DNA of 64,000 nucleotides, from positions 310,001 through 374,000 of the forward strand of contig NZ_FNVX01000005.1 in the NCBI RefSeq assembly GCF_900104585.1, written 5' to 3'. The first letter of the stretch is position 1, and the number at the start of each line of letters is the position of its first letter. A program made the translations under genes and the position numbers. Below are positions 19,133 through 28,998 of the stretch, piece by piece. Source of the stretch: Bacteroides ihuae (GTDB taxonomy: Bacteria > Bacteroidota > Bacteroidia > Bacteroidales > Bacteroidaceae). Below the pieces are notes generated by a model, which was not told where the DNA came from, searched no databases, and saw only the letters and a list, made by a program, of their open reading frames with translations.

Positions 19133-19549
19133 TTAGTAACGTTTACTTTCGAGGTATGTTTGTAAAATAATAGTGGCGCTTATTTCATCTACCAATGATT
19201 TATTTTGTCTATCTTTTTTTTTCAATCCAGCTTCAAGCATGGTTCGATGGGCTAAGACAGAGGTAAAGCGTTCATCAACAAGCTCAATGGTCATATCAGG
19301 TATCTTTTTTCTAAGATTATTAATAAAAGGCCTTATGTATTGCATACTCTCAGATACTTCGTTATTCATTTGTCTGGGTAAGCCAATAATGATGCACTCA
19401 ACAGGTTCTTCTTTAATATATTTCAGTATAAAATCTAACAATTCATTGGTTGCGACAGTGGTCAAACCGCCTGCAATAATTTGCATTGTATCCGTAACAG
19501 CGATGCCGGTACGCTTTCTGCCATAATCAATAGCTAAAATTCTACTCAT
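19133..19549 (-). CDS. ruvX: Putative pre-16S rRNA nuclease / Holliday junction resolvase-like YqgF (RuvX)
   Basis: 138 residues with an RNase H-like fold: the first acidic motif ILAIDYGRKRTGIAV, then IIIGLPRQMN, and LVDERFTSVLA with the downstream ASP-containing SLVDEISATIIL. YqgF/RuvX proteins mature the 16S rRNA 5' end in E. coli. A TAATTTTG-type -7 box lies on the minus strand at 19560-19567, about 11 bases before the start. Confidence 0.93.
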   Translation of the reverse strand: MSRILAIDYGRKRTGIAVTDTMQIIAGGLTTVATNELLDFILKYIKEEPVECIIIGLPRQMNNEVSESMQYIRPFINNLRKKIPDMTIELVDERFTSVLAHRTMLEAGLKKKDRQNKSLVDEISATIILQTYLESKRY

Positions 19550-19682
19550 AATTCGTATGCAAAATTACAATATAATTTCAAAATTTATAGTATTTGTAGA
19601 TGAAAAACGAAAAAAAGAAAAGAAAATTGGACGAAACCATTTTGTTTTCATGTAAAAATACTAGGATTTATAAAAAAATGTC

Positions 19683-19690
19683 TAAATTTG
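19683..19690 (+). promoter_or_regulatory. Candidate -7 box (TAAATTTG)
   Basis: TAAATTTG fits the Bacteroides TAnnTTTG consensus. Transcription from it would begin near 19697, which favours the ATG at 19737 over upstream alternatives for the next gene. Confidence 0.5.
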
Positions 19691-19736
19691 CATAATTATC
19701 TTGGATGTCCTGACCTTATTACTTTATATTGATAGA

Positions 19737-20987
19737 ATGAAACGAAAAGGCTTTGGCTCAAACGAAACAAATAGAATTCGTAAGCATGCAATAAAAATAT
19801 TTCTCTTCCACATCTGCTTCCTTTCAATGAAAGGATATTGTCAGAATGGCGAGATCACCGTTAGTGCATTAGCTAAAATGGGATTTGAAAATATTAGTTG
19901 GCATGAAGATGATACAGAAAGGTCTTTTGCTATCGAGAATTCGTCTTACCGCTTAAGTGGTGTTGGTATCGCTAGAGCTATAGATCAGATACAACAAACG
20001 GGGCTACCTCAAAATAAGAATTGTCGTCTAATTATTTTAGATAACAATATACCGCAGCTTTCCTTATATTATCAATCTTCGCTGAATGATAGTACTTCCA
20101 TTGTGAGGCGGGAAGATTGGGTAGCTACTTATGAGCTGGGAAGTAACTGGGATAAGATAAAGAATTTGAAGAGGGGGAATAGCTCTTTGTATAAATTTGA
20201 TATAGTGGTATATCCAGAATTTAGTTATCAAAACTATAAACTATCTAGAGTTTACGACATTCTACTTAACCTCTCTCCAGCTGTTGAAGTTTCATTATGG
20301 AGAGGAATGAAATTTACTGGCCAAATAGTTCTACCAATAGTTAATGACTATGGCCTTCGGTATGAGCAAGTGAGGCCTGGTTTTTTAACCCTTTCTCAAT
20401 CGTTCCGTTTACCCCTGCGAACTCTTTTAACTTCCTCCGTGGGCTTTTTTAATAGTTTTCGTTGGGGAATTGATGTAAGAGCTAAACATTTCTTACAGGA
20501 TGAACGTTTCTCTTTGGAGGGAAGGCTTGGTTATACTGGGCGAGGATATTTTGAGAACTGGGCTTATTACCACGGAAATAAATGGCTTTTAACAGGAAAC
20601 TTAGGAGGAAATTTTTATTGGGCTAAATATAACACACAGTTTGGCTTGAAAGGCGAAAGATACTTGGAAGGAGAATATGGAGTACGATTTGATATGACCC
20701 GACATTTTCGTTATGCTTCTGTCGGTTTTTATGCTATGAAGGTTGAGCATGCCGGCAACAATGGGCTTAATGGAGGCTTTCGTTTTCAAATAGCCTTACC
20801 TCCTTATAAATATAAGAGAAAAGGATATATTCCTAGGATTGTGACTTCAAAAAACATGGGGATTAGCTACAATGCGGGTAATGAAAGAACTTACGGGAAA
20901 GGTTATAAGTCCCAAGCTAGTGATAACATGATGCAAGATAATAGTTTTAACCCGTATTTTATTAAATCAGAATTATTGAATTATTAA
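19737..20987 (+). CDS. YjbH-like outer-membrane beta-barrel protein
   Basis: 416 residues from the ATG at 19737; a TTG at 19701 in the same frame would start at or before the predicted transcript start. A signal sequence (IKIFLFHICFLSMKGYCQ) is followed by a small alpha/beta region and then a long run of alternating aromatic and polar strands (for example SLEGRLGYTGRGYFENWAYY, TRHFRYASVGFYAM). This resembles the YjbH/GfcD family of outer-membrane proteins linked to exopolysaccharide export. Its neighbours are a DUF3869 lipoprotein 19 bases downstream and an OmpA protein further on. Family call is by appearance, not search. Confidence 0.6.
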   Translation: MKRKGFGSNETNRIRKHAIKIFLFHICFLSMKGYCQNGEITVSALAKMGFENISWHEDDTERSFAIENSSYRLSGVGIARAIDQIQQTGLPQNKNCRLIILDNNIPQLSLYYQSSLNDSTSIVRREDWVATYELGSNWDKIKNLKRGNSSLYKFDIVVYPEFSYQNYKLSRVYDILLNLSPAVEVSLWRGMKFTGQIVLPIVNDYGLRYEQVRPGFLTLSQSFRLPLRTLLTSSVGFFNSFRWGIDVRAKHFLQDERFSLEGRLGYTGRGYFENWAYYHGNKWLLTGNLGGNFYWAKYNTQFGLKGERYLEGEYGVRFDMTRHFRYASVGFYAMKVEHAGNNGLNGGFRFQIALPPYKYKRKGYIPRIVTSKNMGISYNAGNERTYGKGYKSQASDNMMQDNSFNPYFIKSELLNY

Positions 20988-21006
20988 TTTTATTAAAATT
21001 ATTGAG

Positions 21007-21954
21007 ATGAAAATGAAAGGTAAATTTTTCGGTTATAGCGCTAAGTTGGCGTTAGCCGTATTGGCAGTTTTCGGTACGATGTTTACTAGCTGCTATGAAA
21101 AAGAAGAGGTTGACACAACTACAGTTAACCCGGCAGCGTATTATGTTGTTGGATCAATTTCTGATGGTTCTGATGGACAACCTATTTCAACTGCGACTGT
21201 AAAAATTGATGATGCTGTGGTTGCATTAACAAATGGTGCTTTTATCCAGCAAGTAACTACTTCAGGTGCTCACACTGTTTCTGTCGCTGCTGAAGGATAT
21301 TATGATGTTACAAAAACGGTATATTGTGTTGTCGTGGCAGATGGGCAAACGAGTTTTGCTGTTGCTGATATAGCATTGTTTACTCCTGACTCTCAAGCAA
21401 CGTCACCTACTGAAGTAACAACTCCTTCAGCAAATGATATTACTGCTGAGATGCAAACGGTAGTTAAGGATAATTTCATTCCTACGACAGCACCGACTGG
21501 TACTACTATGGGAGCATCAACTATTGATGTTACTGATGGAACCATTGTAATTACAACTCCATTGACATTGAACACAGCTACTGTTGACCCTATAGAAGTT
21601 AGTTATACTTATAATGAAGGGTTCTCATTTACAGAAACACCAACTACAAGAGCCGTAACTGATTTAGATCAATTTATTGCAAATGTGGCTAGACAGCTTA
21701 ATAAGGCATATGGTTTGACAAGAGTAACAAAAAATACAACTCTATATGAAGGAGGTAACTCTATTTACGGTTATAATATTATTTATACTATTAAGCTCCA
21801 AGAATACATTTTTCTGATTAACAATATTAATTGGGGAGGTACAGCTACTTGGCAATCTAGCGTAAGTATTGTTCCTTTAGTTGATACTCATGACAGTCAT
21901 GATACTCACGGAGGTTCTACTAATGCAGGTGGTGGTGCAGGTGGTGCTGAATAA
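21007..21954 (+). CDS. DUF3869-type lipoprotein
   Basis: 315 residues. Lipoprotein signal with lipobox FTSC, Cys29, followed by a carboxypeptidase-regulatory-like beta domain (VVGSISDGSDGQPISTATV, about residues 48-125) and a Thr-rich linker. The C-terminus is a short His/Asp/Gly-rich tail (HDSHDTHGG, then GGGAGGAE). The layout is that of DUF3869 proteins in Bacteroides. Its biological role is unknown; tight linkage to the YjbH-like gene suggests a shared envelope function. Confidence 0.7.
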   Translation: MKMKGKFFGYSAKLALAVLAVFGTMFTSCYEKEEVDTTTVNPAAYYVVGSISDGSDGQPISTATVKIDDAVVALTNGAFIQQVTTSGAHTVSVAAEGYYDVTKTVYCVVVADGQTSFAVADIALFTPDSQATSPTEVTTPSANDITAEMQTVVKDNFIPTTAPTGTTMGASTIDVTDGTIVITTPLTLNTATVDPIEVSYTYNEGFSFTETPTTRAVTDLDQFIANVARQLNKAYGLTRVTKNTTLYEGGNSIYGYNIIYTIKLQEYIFLINNINWGGTATWQSSVSIVPLVDTHDSHDTHGGSTNAGGGAGGAE

Positions 21955-22381
21955 AAAAGGAAAGATACCGTATATAAATTGAATCAAAAGTGAAGAATAC
22001 TGGAAGTGATATAGGAACGCTTTATTTCAATAAAATGTTTTTTACTTTAGTATTCCATATCTTCGGTTCAATTAATATGCGGCGTAACCGGTTTTACTGT
22101 ATACTCTGTTTGTATAAAATGTGAGAGAATAAAAGAGTAATCTCGGTGCTAACTTTGTGAACAAGGAGATAACTCCTCCTATGGCCGTCCCATAAGTGTC
22201 TTGCTTTATTGGCGTTTGGTGAGGGCCATTTGCTTCTTAGCCGCTTACATACATAGATAAAAATGTAAAAGATGGAATCTTTTACTAGAAGAGAAATTTT
22301 CTCTTAAATCTATTTTTGAAGTAAGTAATGGTCGAGGCAAGTAATAGTGAAAAGAGTTAAATATTTAAAATATAATAAACA
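21955..22381 (+). promoter_or_regulatory. 427-base intergenic region with OmpA promoter and leader
   Basis: It contains an interrupted inverted repeat soon after the DUF3869 stop (GAATACT near 22001 with AGTATTC near 22049; outer TTGAATC and GGTTCAA), probably the end of the upstream transcript. TAACTTTG at 22150-22157 fits the -7 consensus; the OmpA leader would then be about 220 bases, which is long but usual for abundant envelope proteins. No convincing open frame is present. Confidence 0.45.
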
Positions 22382-23503
22382 ATGAAAAGTAAAATAGCAA
22401 TATTATCTTTATTCTTGGTTGGAGCTTCAACAGCTATGGCTCAAAATGAAGGTGCAAAAGAAAGGTACTATTCTGAGAGATTTAAGGATAATATCTTTAT
22501 CAGTGCTGGAGTTGGAGCTCAAGGCAGTGTCAATCCAGACAACTTTGATTATGGCTTTGGACATGCCATAACTCCACTGATTAGTATATCTGTGGGTAAA
22601 TTAATTAATCCAGTATGGGGTGTTCGTGGTCAGTTTGCTGGAATGTGGTCAACATTGTATTCAAAGTATAATTCAGCAGGAACCTATGAAGAAATAAAAA
22701 ACAAGAAATATCTGACGCTACATGCTGATGCTCTATTAAATCTAACAAACCTTGTTGCTGGATATAAAGAAGATCGCTTGTTCACTATTTCTACATTTGC
22801 AGGCCCTGGATTAACTTTTGCAAAAGCTTTTGGTAATCAAAGAAAGATTAATGCCTTGATCAATGGTTCTGTCGGTTTGATGGGACAATTTAATGTCAAT
22901 AAGTATTTTGATATTAATATTGAAGCCAGAGGAGAAGTTTCACCTTCTATGTTTGGTAAGCAAAGTAGTGCATATACTGACGGAGCTGTTTCTTTGACTG
23001 CTGGTGTTACCTATACTTTTGGTGGAAAGAAATTTGTAACTTGTCCTAAAATTGATGAATCTGCAATCAATGATGAAGTTAACAGATACAGAAGTGAACT
23101 GGCTGATGCTCAAGCTGATTTAGCAAAGGCTAAGAATGCTCTTGCTAATGTAAAACCTGTAACTACAGAAGTTGTTAAAGAAGTATCTGTAGCAGGTCCA
23201 CGCGCTGTATTCTTCGAAATTGGAAGATCTAAGATCAGTGATCGCGGTATGGTTAACTTGCAGATGGCTGCGAAAATTATTAAAGCGAATCCAGGCAAGA
23301 AATATAAAATTGCAGGATATGCAGATAAAGCAACTGGTAGCGCTAAGTTGAACCAAAAACTAAGCGAAAAACGTGCTAAGGTTGTTTATGAAGCTCTTAT
23401 TAAAGAAGGTGTAGCTTCTGAGCAATTAGAGTTAATCGGTTTCGGTGGAACAAGCAATATGTTTAGCAAAGATTATCTTAATCGTGTTGTAATTCTGGAA
23501 TGA
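22382..23503 (+). CDS. OmpA-family outer-membrane protein
   Basis: 373 residues. Signal peptide ending AMAQ, an eight-strand-type beta barrel to about residue 220 (ends SLTAGVTYTFGGKKF), a short coiled coil (YRSELADAQADLAKAKNAL), then the OmpA-like peptidoglycan-binding domain (VFFEIGRSKIS, KIAGYADKATGSAKLNQKLSEKRAKVVYEALI). It anchors the outer membrane to the cell wall. Followed by a near-perfect terminator. Confidence 0.93.
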   Translation: MKSKIAILSLFLVGASTAMAQNEGAKERYYSERFKDNIFISAGVGAQGSVNPDNFDYGFGHAITPLISISVGKLINPVWGVRGQFAGMWSTLYSKYNSAGTYEEIKNKKYLTLHADALLNLTNLVAGYKEDRLFTISTFAGPGLTFAKAFGNQRKINALINGSVGLMGQFNVNKYFDINIEARGEVSPSMFGKQSSAYTDGAVSLTAGVTYTFGGKKFVTCPKIDESAINDEVNRYRSELADAQADLAKAKNALANVKPVTTEVVKEVSVAGPRAVFFEIGRSKISDRGMVNLQMAAKIIKANPGKKYKIAGYADKATGSAKLNQKLSEKRAKVVYEALIKEGVASEQLELIGFGGTSNMFSKDYLNRVVILE

Positions 23504-23534
23504 AATAGAAAAGAGCGCTTTTAGCTCATAGAAG

Positions 23535-23571
23535 AAGCGGTATACTTATTTTAAGTATACCGCTTTTTTTT
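23535..23571 (+). terminator. Intrinsic terminator after ompA-like gene
   Basis: AAGCGGTATACTT pairs perfectly with AAGTATACCGCTT around an ATTTT loop and runs into eight Ts. Confidence 0.95.
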
Positions 23572-23662
23572 GACCTGTTTTTCTGTTATAGGTTAACTTG
23601 AGTAGCTTACACATTTCTTGTAAAAGAGATAAATGCTCACTCTAAATCCTAATTAATGAGGA

Positions 23663-23693
23663 TTGTATGGCAAAATTGAATTATGTAATTTTG
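23663..23693 (+). promoter_or_regulatory. Promoter for the TonB receptor operon
   Basis: TTG at 23663-23665, a 20-base spacer, then TAATTTTG at 23686-23693: a good match to the Bacteroides -33/-7 promoter, 23 bases upstream of the start codon. Confidence 0.65.
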
Positions 23694-23715
23694 CAGTCTA
23701 ATTTAGAAAGATCGA

Positions 23716-25785
23716 ATGAGAACATTTACATTATTCCTTTTAATACTTTTTTGTGCCAACTCATGGGGAAAAACGGCCGTTATTGATTCTATTTTAGCCG
23801 ATTCAGCTATTCATCTTCGCGTGATGCTCAATGAAGTACTTATTTCTTCTTATAAAGAAAAAAAGAATCTTGGTGAAATACCTGCTTCCGTTTCTCTTCT
23901 TTCAATTCACAATCTGAACACAAATAACATTGTTGACCTAAAAGAAATTAGTGCTTATATTCCTAATCTTTATTTTCCTGATTACGGTTCTAAGTTGACT
24001 TCTCCGGTATATATACGCGGCATTGGTTCCAAAATAAATTCACCTTCAGTTGGGCTCTATGTTGATGGTGTGCCTTTCTTCGATAAGTCTGTTTTTGACT
24101 TTGATATGAATGATGTAAATCGAATTGAAGTACTTCGTGGTCCACAAGGAACCCTCTACGGTCGTAATACGATGGGAGGGATTATCAATGTCTATACAAA
24201 GAATCCCTTGGATTATCAGGGAGTCAATTACAGACAGTTACTAGGCAATTATGGACAAACACAATTCTCTGGAAGTTATTATGGTAAGACTTCTGATAAA
24301 TTCGGTTACTCTGTTTCTGCCAAGTATAAACATAATAATGGTTTCTTTAAAAATGATTATACCGGAAGTGATGCGGATGATCTAAATTTAGTTTCGGGAA
24401 GAGCCAAACTAATCTGGAAAAGTGATTGTGGGCTGGAAACAAACTTCTTTGCAAATTATGAATATACCGATCAAGGTGGTTATCCGTATGGCTTGATTGA
24501 TCCCGAAACGGGTAAGATAGGACACGTGAATTACAATGATTATAGTTCCTATCGTCAGGGAGTGCTGACAAGCGGTTTGACTTTTGATTATGATTTTGAG
24601 CATTTTCAGGTAAAATCTGTTACAGGATACCAGAACTTAGATGACAGACAAGCCATTGATCAAGACTTTACTACTGCATCGCTTTATTTTGTTACTCAGA
24701 AGCAACAACAGCATCAGTTCTCGCAAGAGTTTGAAATGCGCTCCAAAGGAAATGGTCGTTACTCATGGCTGAATGGCCTCTTTGGATTTTATCAAATGAG
24801 TGACCGCTCTGTGCTGGTTGCAACTACGTTGAAAGAGTATGATGAGCCAAACTATGGCATCGCTTTCTATCATCAATCCACAGTGAAAGACTTGCTCATT
24901 AAAAATTTATCCATGACATTGGGTTTGCGTTTCGATTATGAGAAGGCCAAGCAGGATTATACTTCATCAAAAGTGGCTGACGGACAAAAAACTCAGGTTA
25001 CCCACTTGAATGATGGCAAGAATTTTACTCAGGTTACCCCGAAATTATCTCTTCAATATCAGTTTGATCCTCGTAACATGATTTATGCAACTACCACAAA
25101 AGGATATAAGACAGGAGGTTTCAACACTACCTTTAGTGCAGACAATGAGCGTACCTTTTCTCCTGAATATAGTTGGAACTATGAAGTGGGTAATCGTTTC
25201 TCTGTGCTGAACAATAGAATATACGGAGATCTGGCCCTGTTCTATATCGATTGGAAACATCAACAAATTTCACATCCCTTGGCTACCGGCAAAGGTTCTC
25301 TGCTTGCTAATGCGGGTAAATCATATAGTAAGGGAGTTGAGTTAACGCTTAATGGAAGAGTTACTAACGCCTTGAATTTACAGCTAAGTTACGGTTATAC
25401 AGAAGCTAAATTTCGCACTTATGTTAATGGAGATGCGGACTATTCAGGAAACTATATTCCCTATGTGCCTAATCAGACTTTGATGCTTGGTGGAGACTAT
25501 ACGTTAAACTTGAATTCAAGATGTATTGACAGACTTTGCTTTTCTGCCCAATATACAGGAACAGGAAAACATTACTTTAATGATGATAACTCAGTGAAAC
25601 AAGGATTTTATGGAGTGCTTAATGGTAAAGTATCTGCCTCAAAGAAGTTCTTGACAGTTGATTTGTGGATAAAGAATGCTACTTCCAGAGAATATATGGC
25701 TTTTTACCTCAGCTCGTTGGGAAATAATTTTGCTCAGAAAGGAAAACCCCTTACCTTTGGTACCACAATTTCATTGACATTATAA
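23716..25785 (+). CDS. TonB-dependent outer-membrane receptor (iron-complex/porphyrin type)
   Basis: 689 residues. A signal peptide (TLFLLILFCANSWG) is followed by the plug domain with the typical RIEVLRGPQGTLYGRNTMGGIINV motif and a 22-strand barrel ending in SLTL. It lacks the N-terminal carboxypeptidase-like extension of SusC proteins and no SusD partner is nearby, so it belongs to the siderophore/cobalamin/haem receptor group. It is 15 bases from the MFS permease, which overlaps hemN, making one operon. Likely cargo by context: a tetrapyrrole or another metal complex. Confidence 0.88.
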   Translation: MRTFTLFLLILFCANSWGKTAVIDSILADSAIHLRVMLNEVLISSYKEKKNLGEIPASVSLLSIHNLNTNNIVDLKEISAYIPNLYFPDYGSKLTSPVYIRGIGSKINSPSVGLYVDGVPFFDKSVFDFDMNDVNRIEVLRGPQGTLYGRNTMGGIINVYTKNPLDYQGVNYRQLLGNYGQTQFSGSYYGKTSDKFGYSVSAKYKHNNGFFKNDYTGSDADDLNLVSGRAKLIWKSDCGLETNFFANYEYTDQGGYPYGLIDPETGKIGHVNYNDYSSYRQGVLTSGLTFDYDFEHFQVKSVTGYQNLDDRQAIDQDFTTASLYFVTQKQQQHQFSQEFEMRSKGNGRYSWLNGLFGFYQMSDRSVLVATTLKEYDEPNYGIAFYHQSTVKDLLIKNLSMTLGLRFDYEKAKQDYTSSKVADGQKTQVTHLNDGKNFTQVTPKLSLQYQFDPRNMIYATTTKGYKTGGFNTTFSADNERTFSPEYSWNYEVGNRFSVLNNRIYGDLALFYIDWKHQQISHPLATGKGSLLANAGKSYSKGVELTLNGRVTNALNLQLSYGYTEAKFRTYVNGDADYSGNYIPYVPNQTLMLGGDYTLNLNSRCIDRLCFSAQYTGTGKHYFNDDNSVKQGFYGVLNGKVSASKKFLTVDLWIKNATSREYMAFYLSSLGNNFAQKGKPLTFGTTISLTL

Positions 25786-25800
25786 CGAGTAAAATAAAGA

Positions 25801-27003
25801 ATGGCAGATAAACAGGCTAATAAGCTCTTTACCTTTTTGTCACTATACATTGCGCAGTCTGTGCCAATGAGTCTTTTCAGTACGCTACTGCCCGTATTGA
25901 TGCGACAAGAGAATTTTTCACTTACGGCTATTGGGATGCTGCAACTTATTAAACTTCCCTGGATTTTGAAATTTTTGTGGGCACCAGTTGTCGATAGGAA
26001 AACTTCCGGTTTGGCAACATACAAACGCTGGATTTTCTCTTCAGAAATAGTCTATGCCGTTCTTATTTTTATGCTGGCTTTTCTTGATTTGAAAGCAAAT
26101 TTCGCTGTAGTCTTATGCCTTATCATCGTATCCTTTATTGCTTCCGGTACGCAGGATATTGCCACTGATGCTTTAACAACACTTTCATTTCCGAAGAAAG
26201 ATAGAGGACGTGCAAACAGTATGCAGAGCATGGGCAGCTTTATTGGTTCTTTGGTTGGAGGTGGTTTGCTACTGGTTCATTACAAACTCATGGGGTGGAC
26301 AGGTCTGTTACTTGGGCTTTCAGCTTTCGTTCTTCTTATGCTTATTCCTTTGTTTCTTTATCGCGATCATACCTTTATTTCGCGTGCCGGGCGAATCCCT
26401 ATCAGTATGAAAGACCTGTACCTCTTCTTCCGTCAACGTAGAATAGGGTCGCAATTAACTTTCCTCTTTCTTTTTAATTCCGGACTGATTGGAACCCTGA
26501 CCATGCTAAAACCATGGATGGTAGATTTAGGTTACCCGATTGCTGATATTGGTTTTATGTTTAGCGTTTTTGGGTCGCTTTGCGGATGTTTAGGTTCCTA
26601 TGTAAGCGGACATATTATTCGTAGATGGGGGAGGGGACATGCGGCTACTCTTTTTGCTACTTCTGTTTTGTGCACCACTCTCTTGTTTGTCTTTGTTTCC
26701 TTGATGGAGAATGTGGGCGATATTGCACTCTATATTGTCATCTTTTGCTTGTGGTTTAGTTATGGACTCTCTACTGTTTTGGTTTATACCGTAGCCATGG
26801 ACTATGTAAGGGTAGGTCGTGAAGGTACCGACTTCACCTTGCAAATTGTGATTCTGCATTTCAGCAGTATGATTGTAGCCGTAGGAAGTGGCAAGTTGGC
26901 CGATTGTGTGGGATATAGTAATCTATTTCTGGTAGAAGTCGGACTATCCCTAATCTCTTTACTCTTTATCTGGTTTTACTTTAGAAAAATATTGCGTATA
27001 TGA
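25801..27003 (+). CDS. MFS permease (AmpG/PAT-like)
   Basis: 400 residues with 12 predicted membrane spans. Seen: QSVPMSLFSTLLPVLMR, LPWILKFLWAPVVDR and the intracellular GTQDIATDALTTLSF motif, all characteristic of the AmpG/PAT branch of the MFS, whose members take up muropeptides, acyl-CoA or siderophores. The stop overlaps the hemN start by four bases, so translation is probably coupled. Together with the TonB receptor it could carry the substrate through both membranes. Confidence 0.85.
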   Translation: MADKQANKLFTFLSLYIAQSVPMSLFSTLLPVLMRQENFSLTAIGMLQLIKLPWILKFLWAPVVDRKTSGLATYKRWIFSSEIVYAVLIFMLAFLDLKANFAVVLCLIIVSFIASGTQDIATDALTTLSFPKKDRGRANSMQSMGSFIGSLVGGGLLLVHYKLMGWTGLLLGLSAFVLLMLIPLFLYRDHTFISRAGRIPISMKDLYLFFRQRRIGSQLTFLFLFNSGLIGTLTMLKPWMVDLGYPIADIGFMFSVFGSLCGCLGSYVSGHIIRRWGRGHAATLFATSVLCTTLLFVFVSLMENVGDIALYIVIFCLWFSYGLSTVLVYTVAMDYVRVGREGTDFTLQIVILHFSSMIVAVGSGKLADCVGYSNLFLVEVGLSLISLLFIWFYFRKILRI

Positions 27004-28370
27004 AATCTGATTTGCTTTTAAAATACAATGTTCCTACGCCTCGCTATACAAGCTATCCACCAGCCAATTATTTTCATGAAGGGTATACCTCCAATGATTA
27101 TACTGAGGCAGTGATCGCTTCTAATCAGGAACATCCTGATTATATTTCATTCTATATCCATATTCCTTTCTGCCCACGTTTGTGCCATTACTGCGGATGT
27201 AATTCTTACCCAATGGCAAAGAAAGATGTAGTAGCTGCGTATGTGGATGCGGTGAAAAAGGAAATTATGCAGGTGTTGCCACTTCTAGATAAAAGCAGAA
27301 AAATATCCCAGATACATTATGGAGGTGGAACACCAACAGCCATTCCGCTGCATTACCTCAAAGAAATTAATGAATTACTTCTTTCATCATTCGCTTGTAT
27401 TGAGCATCCTGAGATTGCGATCGAATGTCATCCGGGTTATTTGAACGAAAAGCATTGGCTGCAATTGCTTGAAGCGGGATTTAATCGTTTTAGTATTGGC
27501 GTGCAAGACTTTGATACAGAAGTACTCCAAATCTCTAATCGCACTCCATCTCTTCTGGCCGTGGAAGAAATTTTCTCTATACTGCGTTCTCACAACGTGA
27601 AGATCAATATGGACTTTATCTACGGCCTGCCCAAACAAACAATAGAAGGATTTGCACAGACGATACGGAAAGCCGCAACTCTGAACCCCGATAGACTAGT
27701 TACCTTTTCTTATGCTCATGTTCCATGGGTAAATAAAAACATGTTGAAACTGGAGGAAGCAGGATTACCTTCTGCGGAAGACAAAAGCATGATGTATAGA
27801 AAAACGATAGACATACTTACAGGCTGTGGATATAAACCTGTCGGCCTCGATCACTTCGTGCAGCCGGATGATGCCTTGTATGTTGCTCTTCAGAGCGGCA
27901 TGCTTCATCGCAACTTTCAGGGATATTGCACGCGTGCCACTACCGGACAAGTCTATGCTTTTGGTGTAACGGCTATTAGCCAGCTCTCTTCTGCTTATTG
28001 TCAGAATGTGCGAGGCATCGAAGAATATATAGGGATTGTCAACAGAGGCTACTTGCCTGTCATGCGTGGTTATGCGCTCAACAAGGAAGAGCAGTTGGCT
28101 CGTGAGGTTATTACTGCGTTGATGTGCAATAATCGTATGAACTGGAAAGAACTTTCGGAACATATCGGCCTGGATGTAGAAACCATTCAGACCGATATCT
28201 CTTATGACCCAAGTAAACTGGAGGAGATGAAGAATGATGGTATCATAACTTATACTCCTGAAGAAATAAACATAACAGATGACGGCATGCTTTATATTCG
28301 CAATGTAGCGGCTGTTTTTGACCCATTGATGCGAAATGGAGCTTCAAAAAGATTTTCCAAACCTGTGTAA
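27000..28370 (+). CDS. hemN: Oxygen-independent coproporphyrinogen III oxidase
   Basis: 456 residues, the length of true HemN. The radical-SAM cluster motif CPRLCHYCGC gives Cys58, Cys62, Cys65 plus Cys67, the extra cysteine that marks authentic HemN rather than HemW. Further HemN-specific stretches are GVQDFD, YGLPKQT, SYAHVPW, VGLDHFVQPDD, and LHRNFQGYCTRA. The enzyme decarboxylates coproporphyrinogen III to protoporphyrinogen IX anaerobically. Its translational coupling to a permease and a TonB receptor is unusual for a housekeeping haem gene. Confidence 0.93.
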   Translation: MKSDLLLKYNVPTPRYTSYPPANYFHEGYTSNDYTEAVIASNQEHPDYISFYIHIPFCPRLCHYCGCNSYPMAKKDVVAAYVDAVKKEIMQVLPLLDKSRKISQIHYGGGTPTAIPLHYLKEINELLLSSFACIEHPEIAIECHPGYLNEKHWLQLLEAGFNRFSIGVQDFDTEVLQISNRTPSLLAVEEIFSILRSHNVKINMDFIYGLPKQTIEGFAQTIRKAATLNPDRLVTFSYAHVPWVNKNMLKLEEAGLPSAEDKSMMYRKTIDILTGCGYKPVGLDHFVQPDDALYVALQSGMLHRNFQGYCTRATTGQVYAFGVTAISQLSSAYCQNVRGIEEYIGIVNRGYLPVMRGYALNKEEQLAREVITALMCNNRMNWKELSEHIGLDVETIQTDISYDPSKLEEMKNDGIITYTPEEINITDDGMLYIRNVAAVFDPLMRNGASKRFSKPV

Positions 28371-28387
28371 GTCATCTGTGTGTTCTA

Positions 28388-28957
28388 CTATTCTTTTATC
28401 TTGATTTGGCAATTGGACAGATCTTCTATTATGGCTAAAGATTCTACTCGTACCCCTTTTTCCTCGAGCATCTTTCGTCCGTTTTGGAATGCTTTCTCTA
28501 TGATAAATCCCATTCCAACCAGTTGTGCTCCCGATTGTTTCATCAGATCGATAACACCTAAGGCAGCATTTCCATAGGCTAAAAAGTCATCGACGAACAG
28601 TACTTTGTCATTCGGAGTGAGAAAATCCGAACTGATAACGACTTCATAGTCACGGTCTTTGGTAAACGAATGAACAGTGGTGATTAATGCATTTTGTATT
28701 GTCTTTGGAGATTTTTTCTTTGCAAAGACCACAGGAAGATCCATGAGATACCCCGTCATAATAGCAGGAGCAATGCCGCTAGCTTCAATGGTCATTATCT
28801 TGTTAACTCCGCTTGAAGCAAAAAGCCGTGCAAACTCATCACCGATAGATTTCATTAATCTAGGATCCATCTGGTGGTTAATAAAACTGTCTACTTTCAG
28901 GATACCCCCTTCAAAACACTTTCCGTCTTGCAGGATTCTTTCTTTTAATAATTGCAT
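28388..28957 (-). CDS. xpt: Xanthine phosphoribosyltransferase
   Basis: 189 residues, standard length. Start [13 protein letters not shown], substrate region [13 protein letters not shown], and the PRPP-binding loop [13 protein letters not shown] identify Xpt, which makes XMP from xanthine for purine salvage. Convergent with hemN, 17 bases between stops. No guanine riboswitch was recognised in the 40-base gap upstream. Confidence 0.95.
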   Translation of the reverse strand: MQLLKERILQDGKCFEGGILKVDSFINHQMDPRLMKSIGDEFARLFASSGVNKIMTIEASGIAPAIMTGYLMDLPVVFAKKKSPKTIQNALITTVHSFTKDRDYEVVISSDFLTPNDKVLFVDDFLAYGNAALGVIDLMKQSGAQLVGMGFIIEKAFQNGRKMLEEKGVRVESLAIIEDLSNCQIKIKE

Positions 28958-28998
28958 ATTTAGTTTATTTATTGCTTCTGTTTATATCACTCACGCTT

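Noticed and set aside
23716..25785. SusC of a polysaccharide utilisation locus
   Set aside because: Too short, lacks the N-terminal carboxypeptidase-like domain, no SusD downstream, and coupled to hemN instead of glycosidases.
28958..28998. Purine riboswitch before xpt
   Set aside because: The gap to iorB is only about 40 bases and shows no aptamer-like helices.
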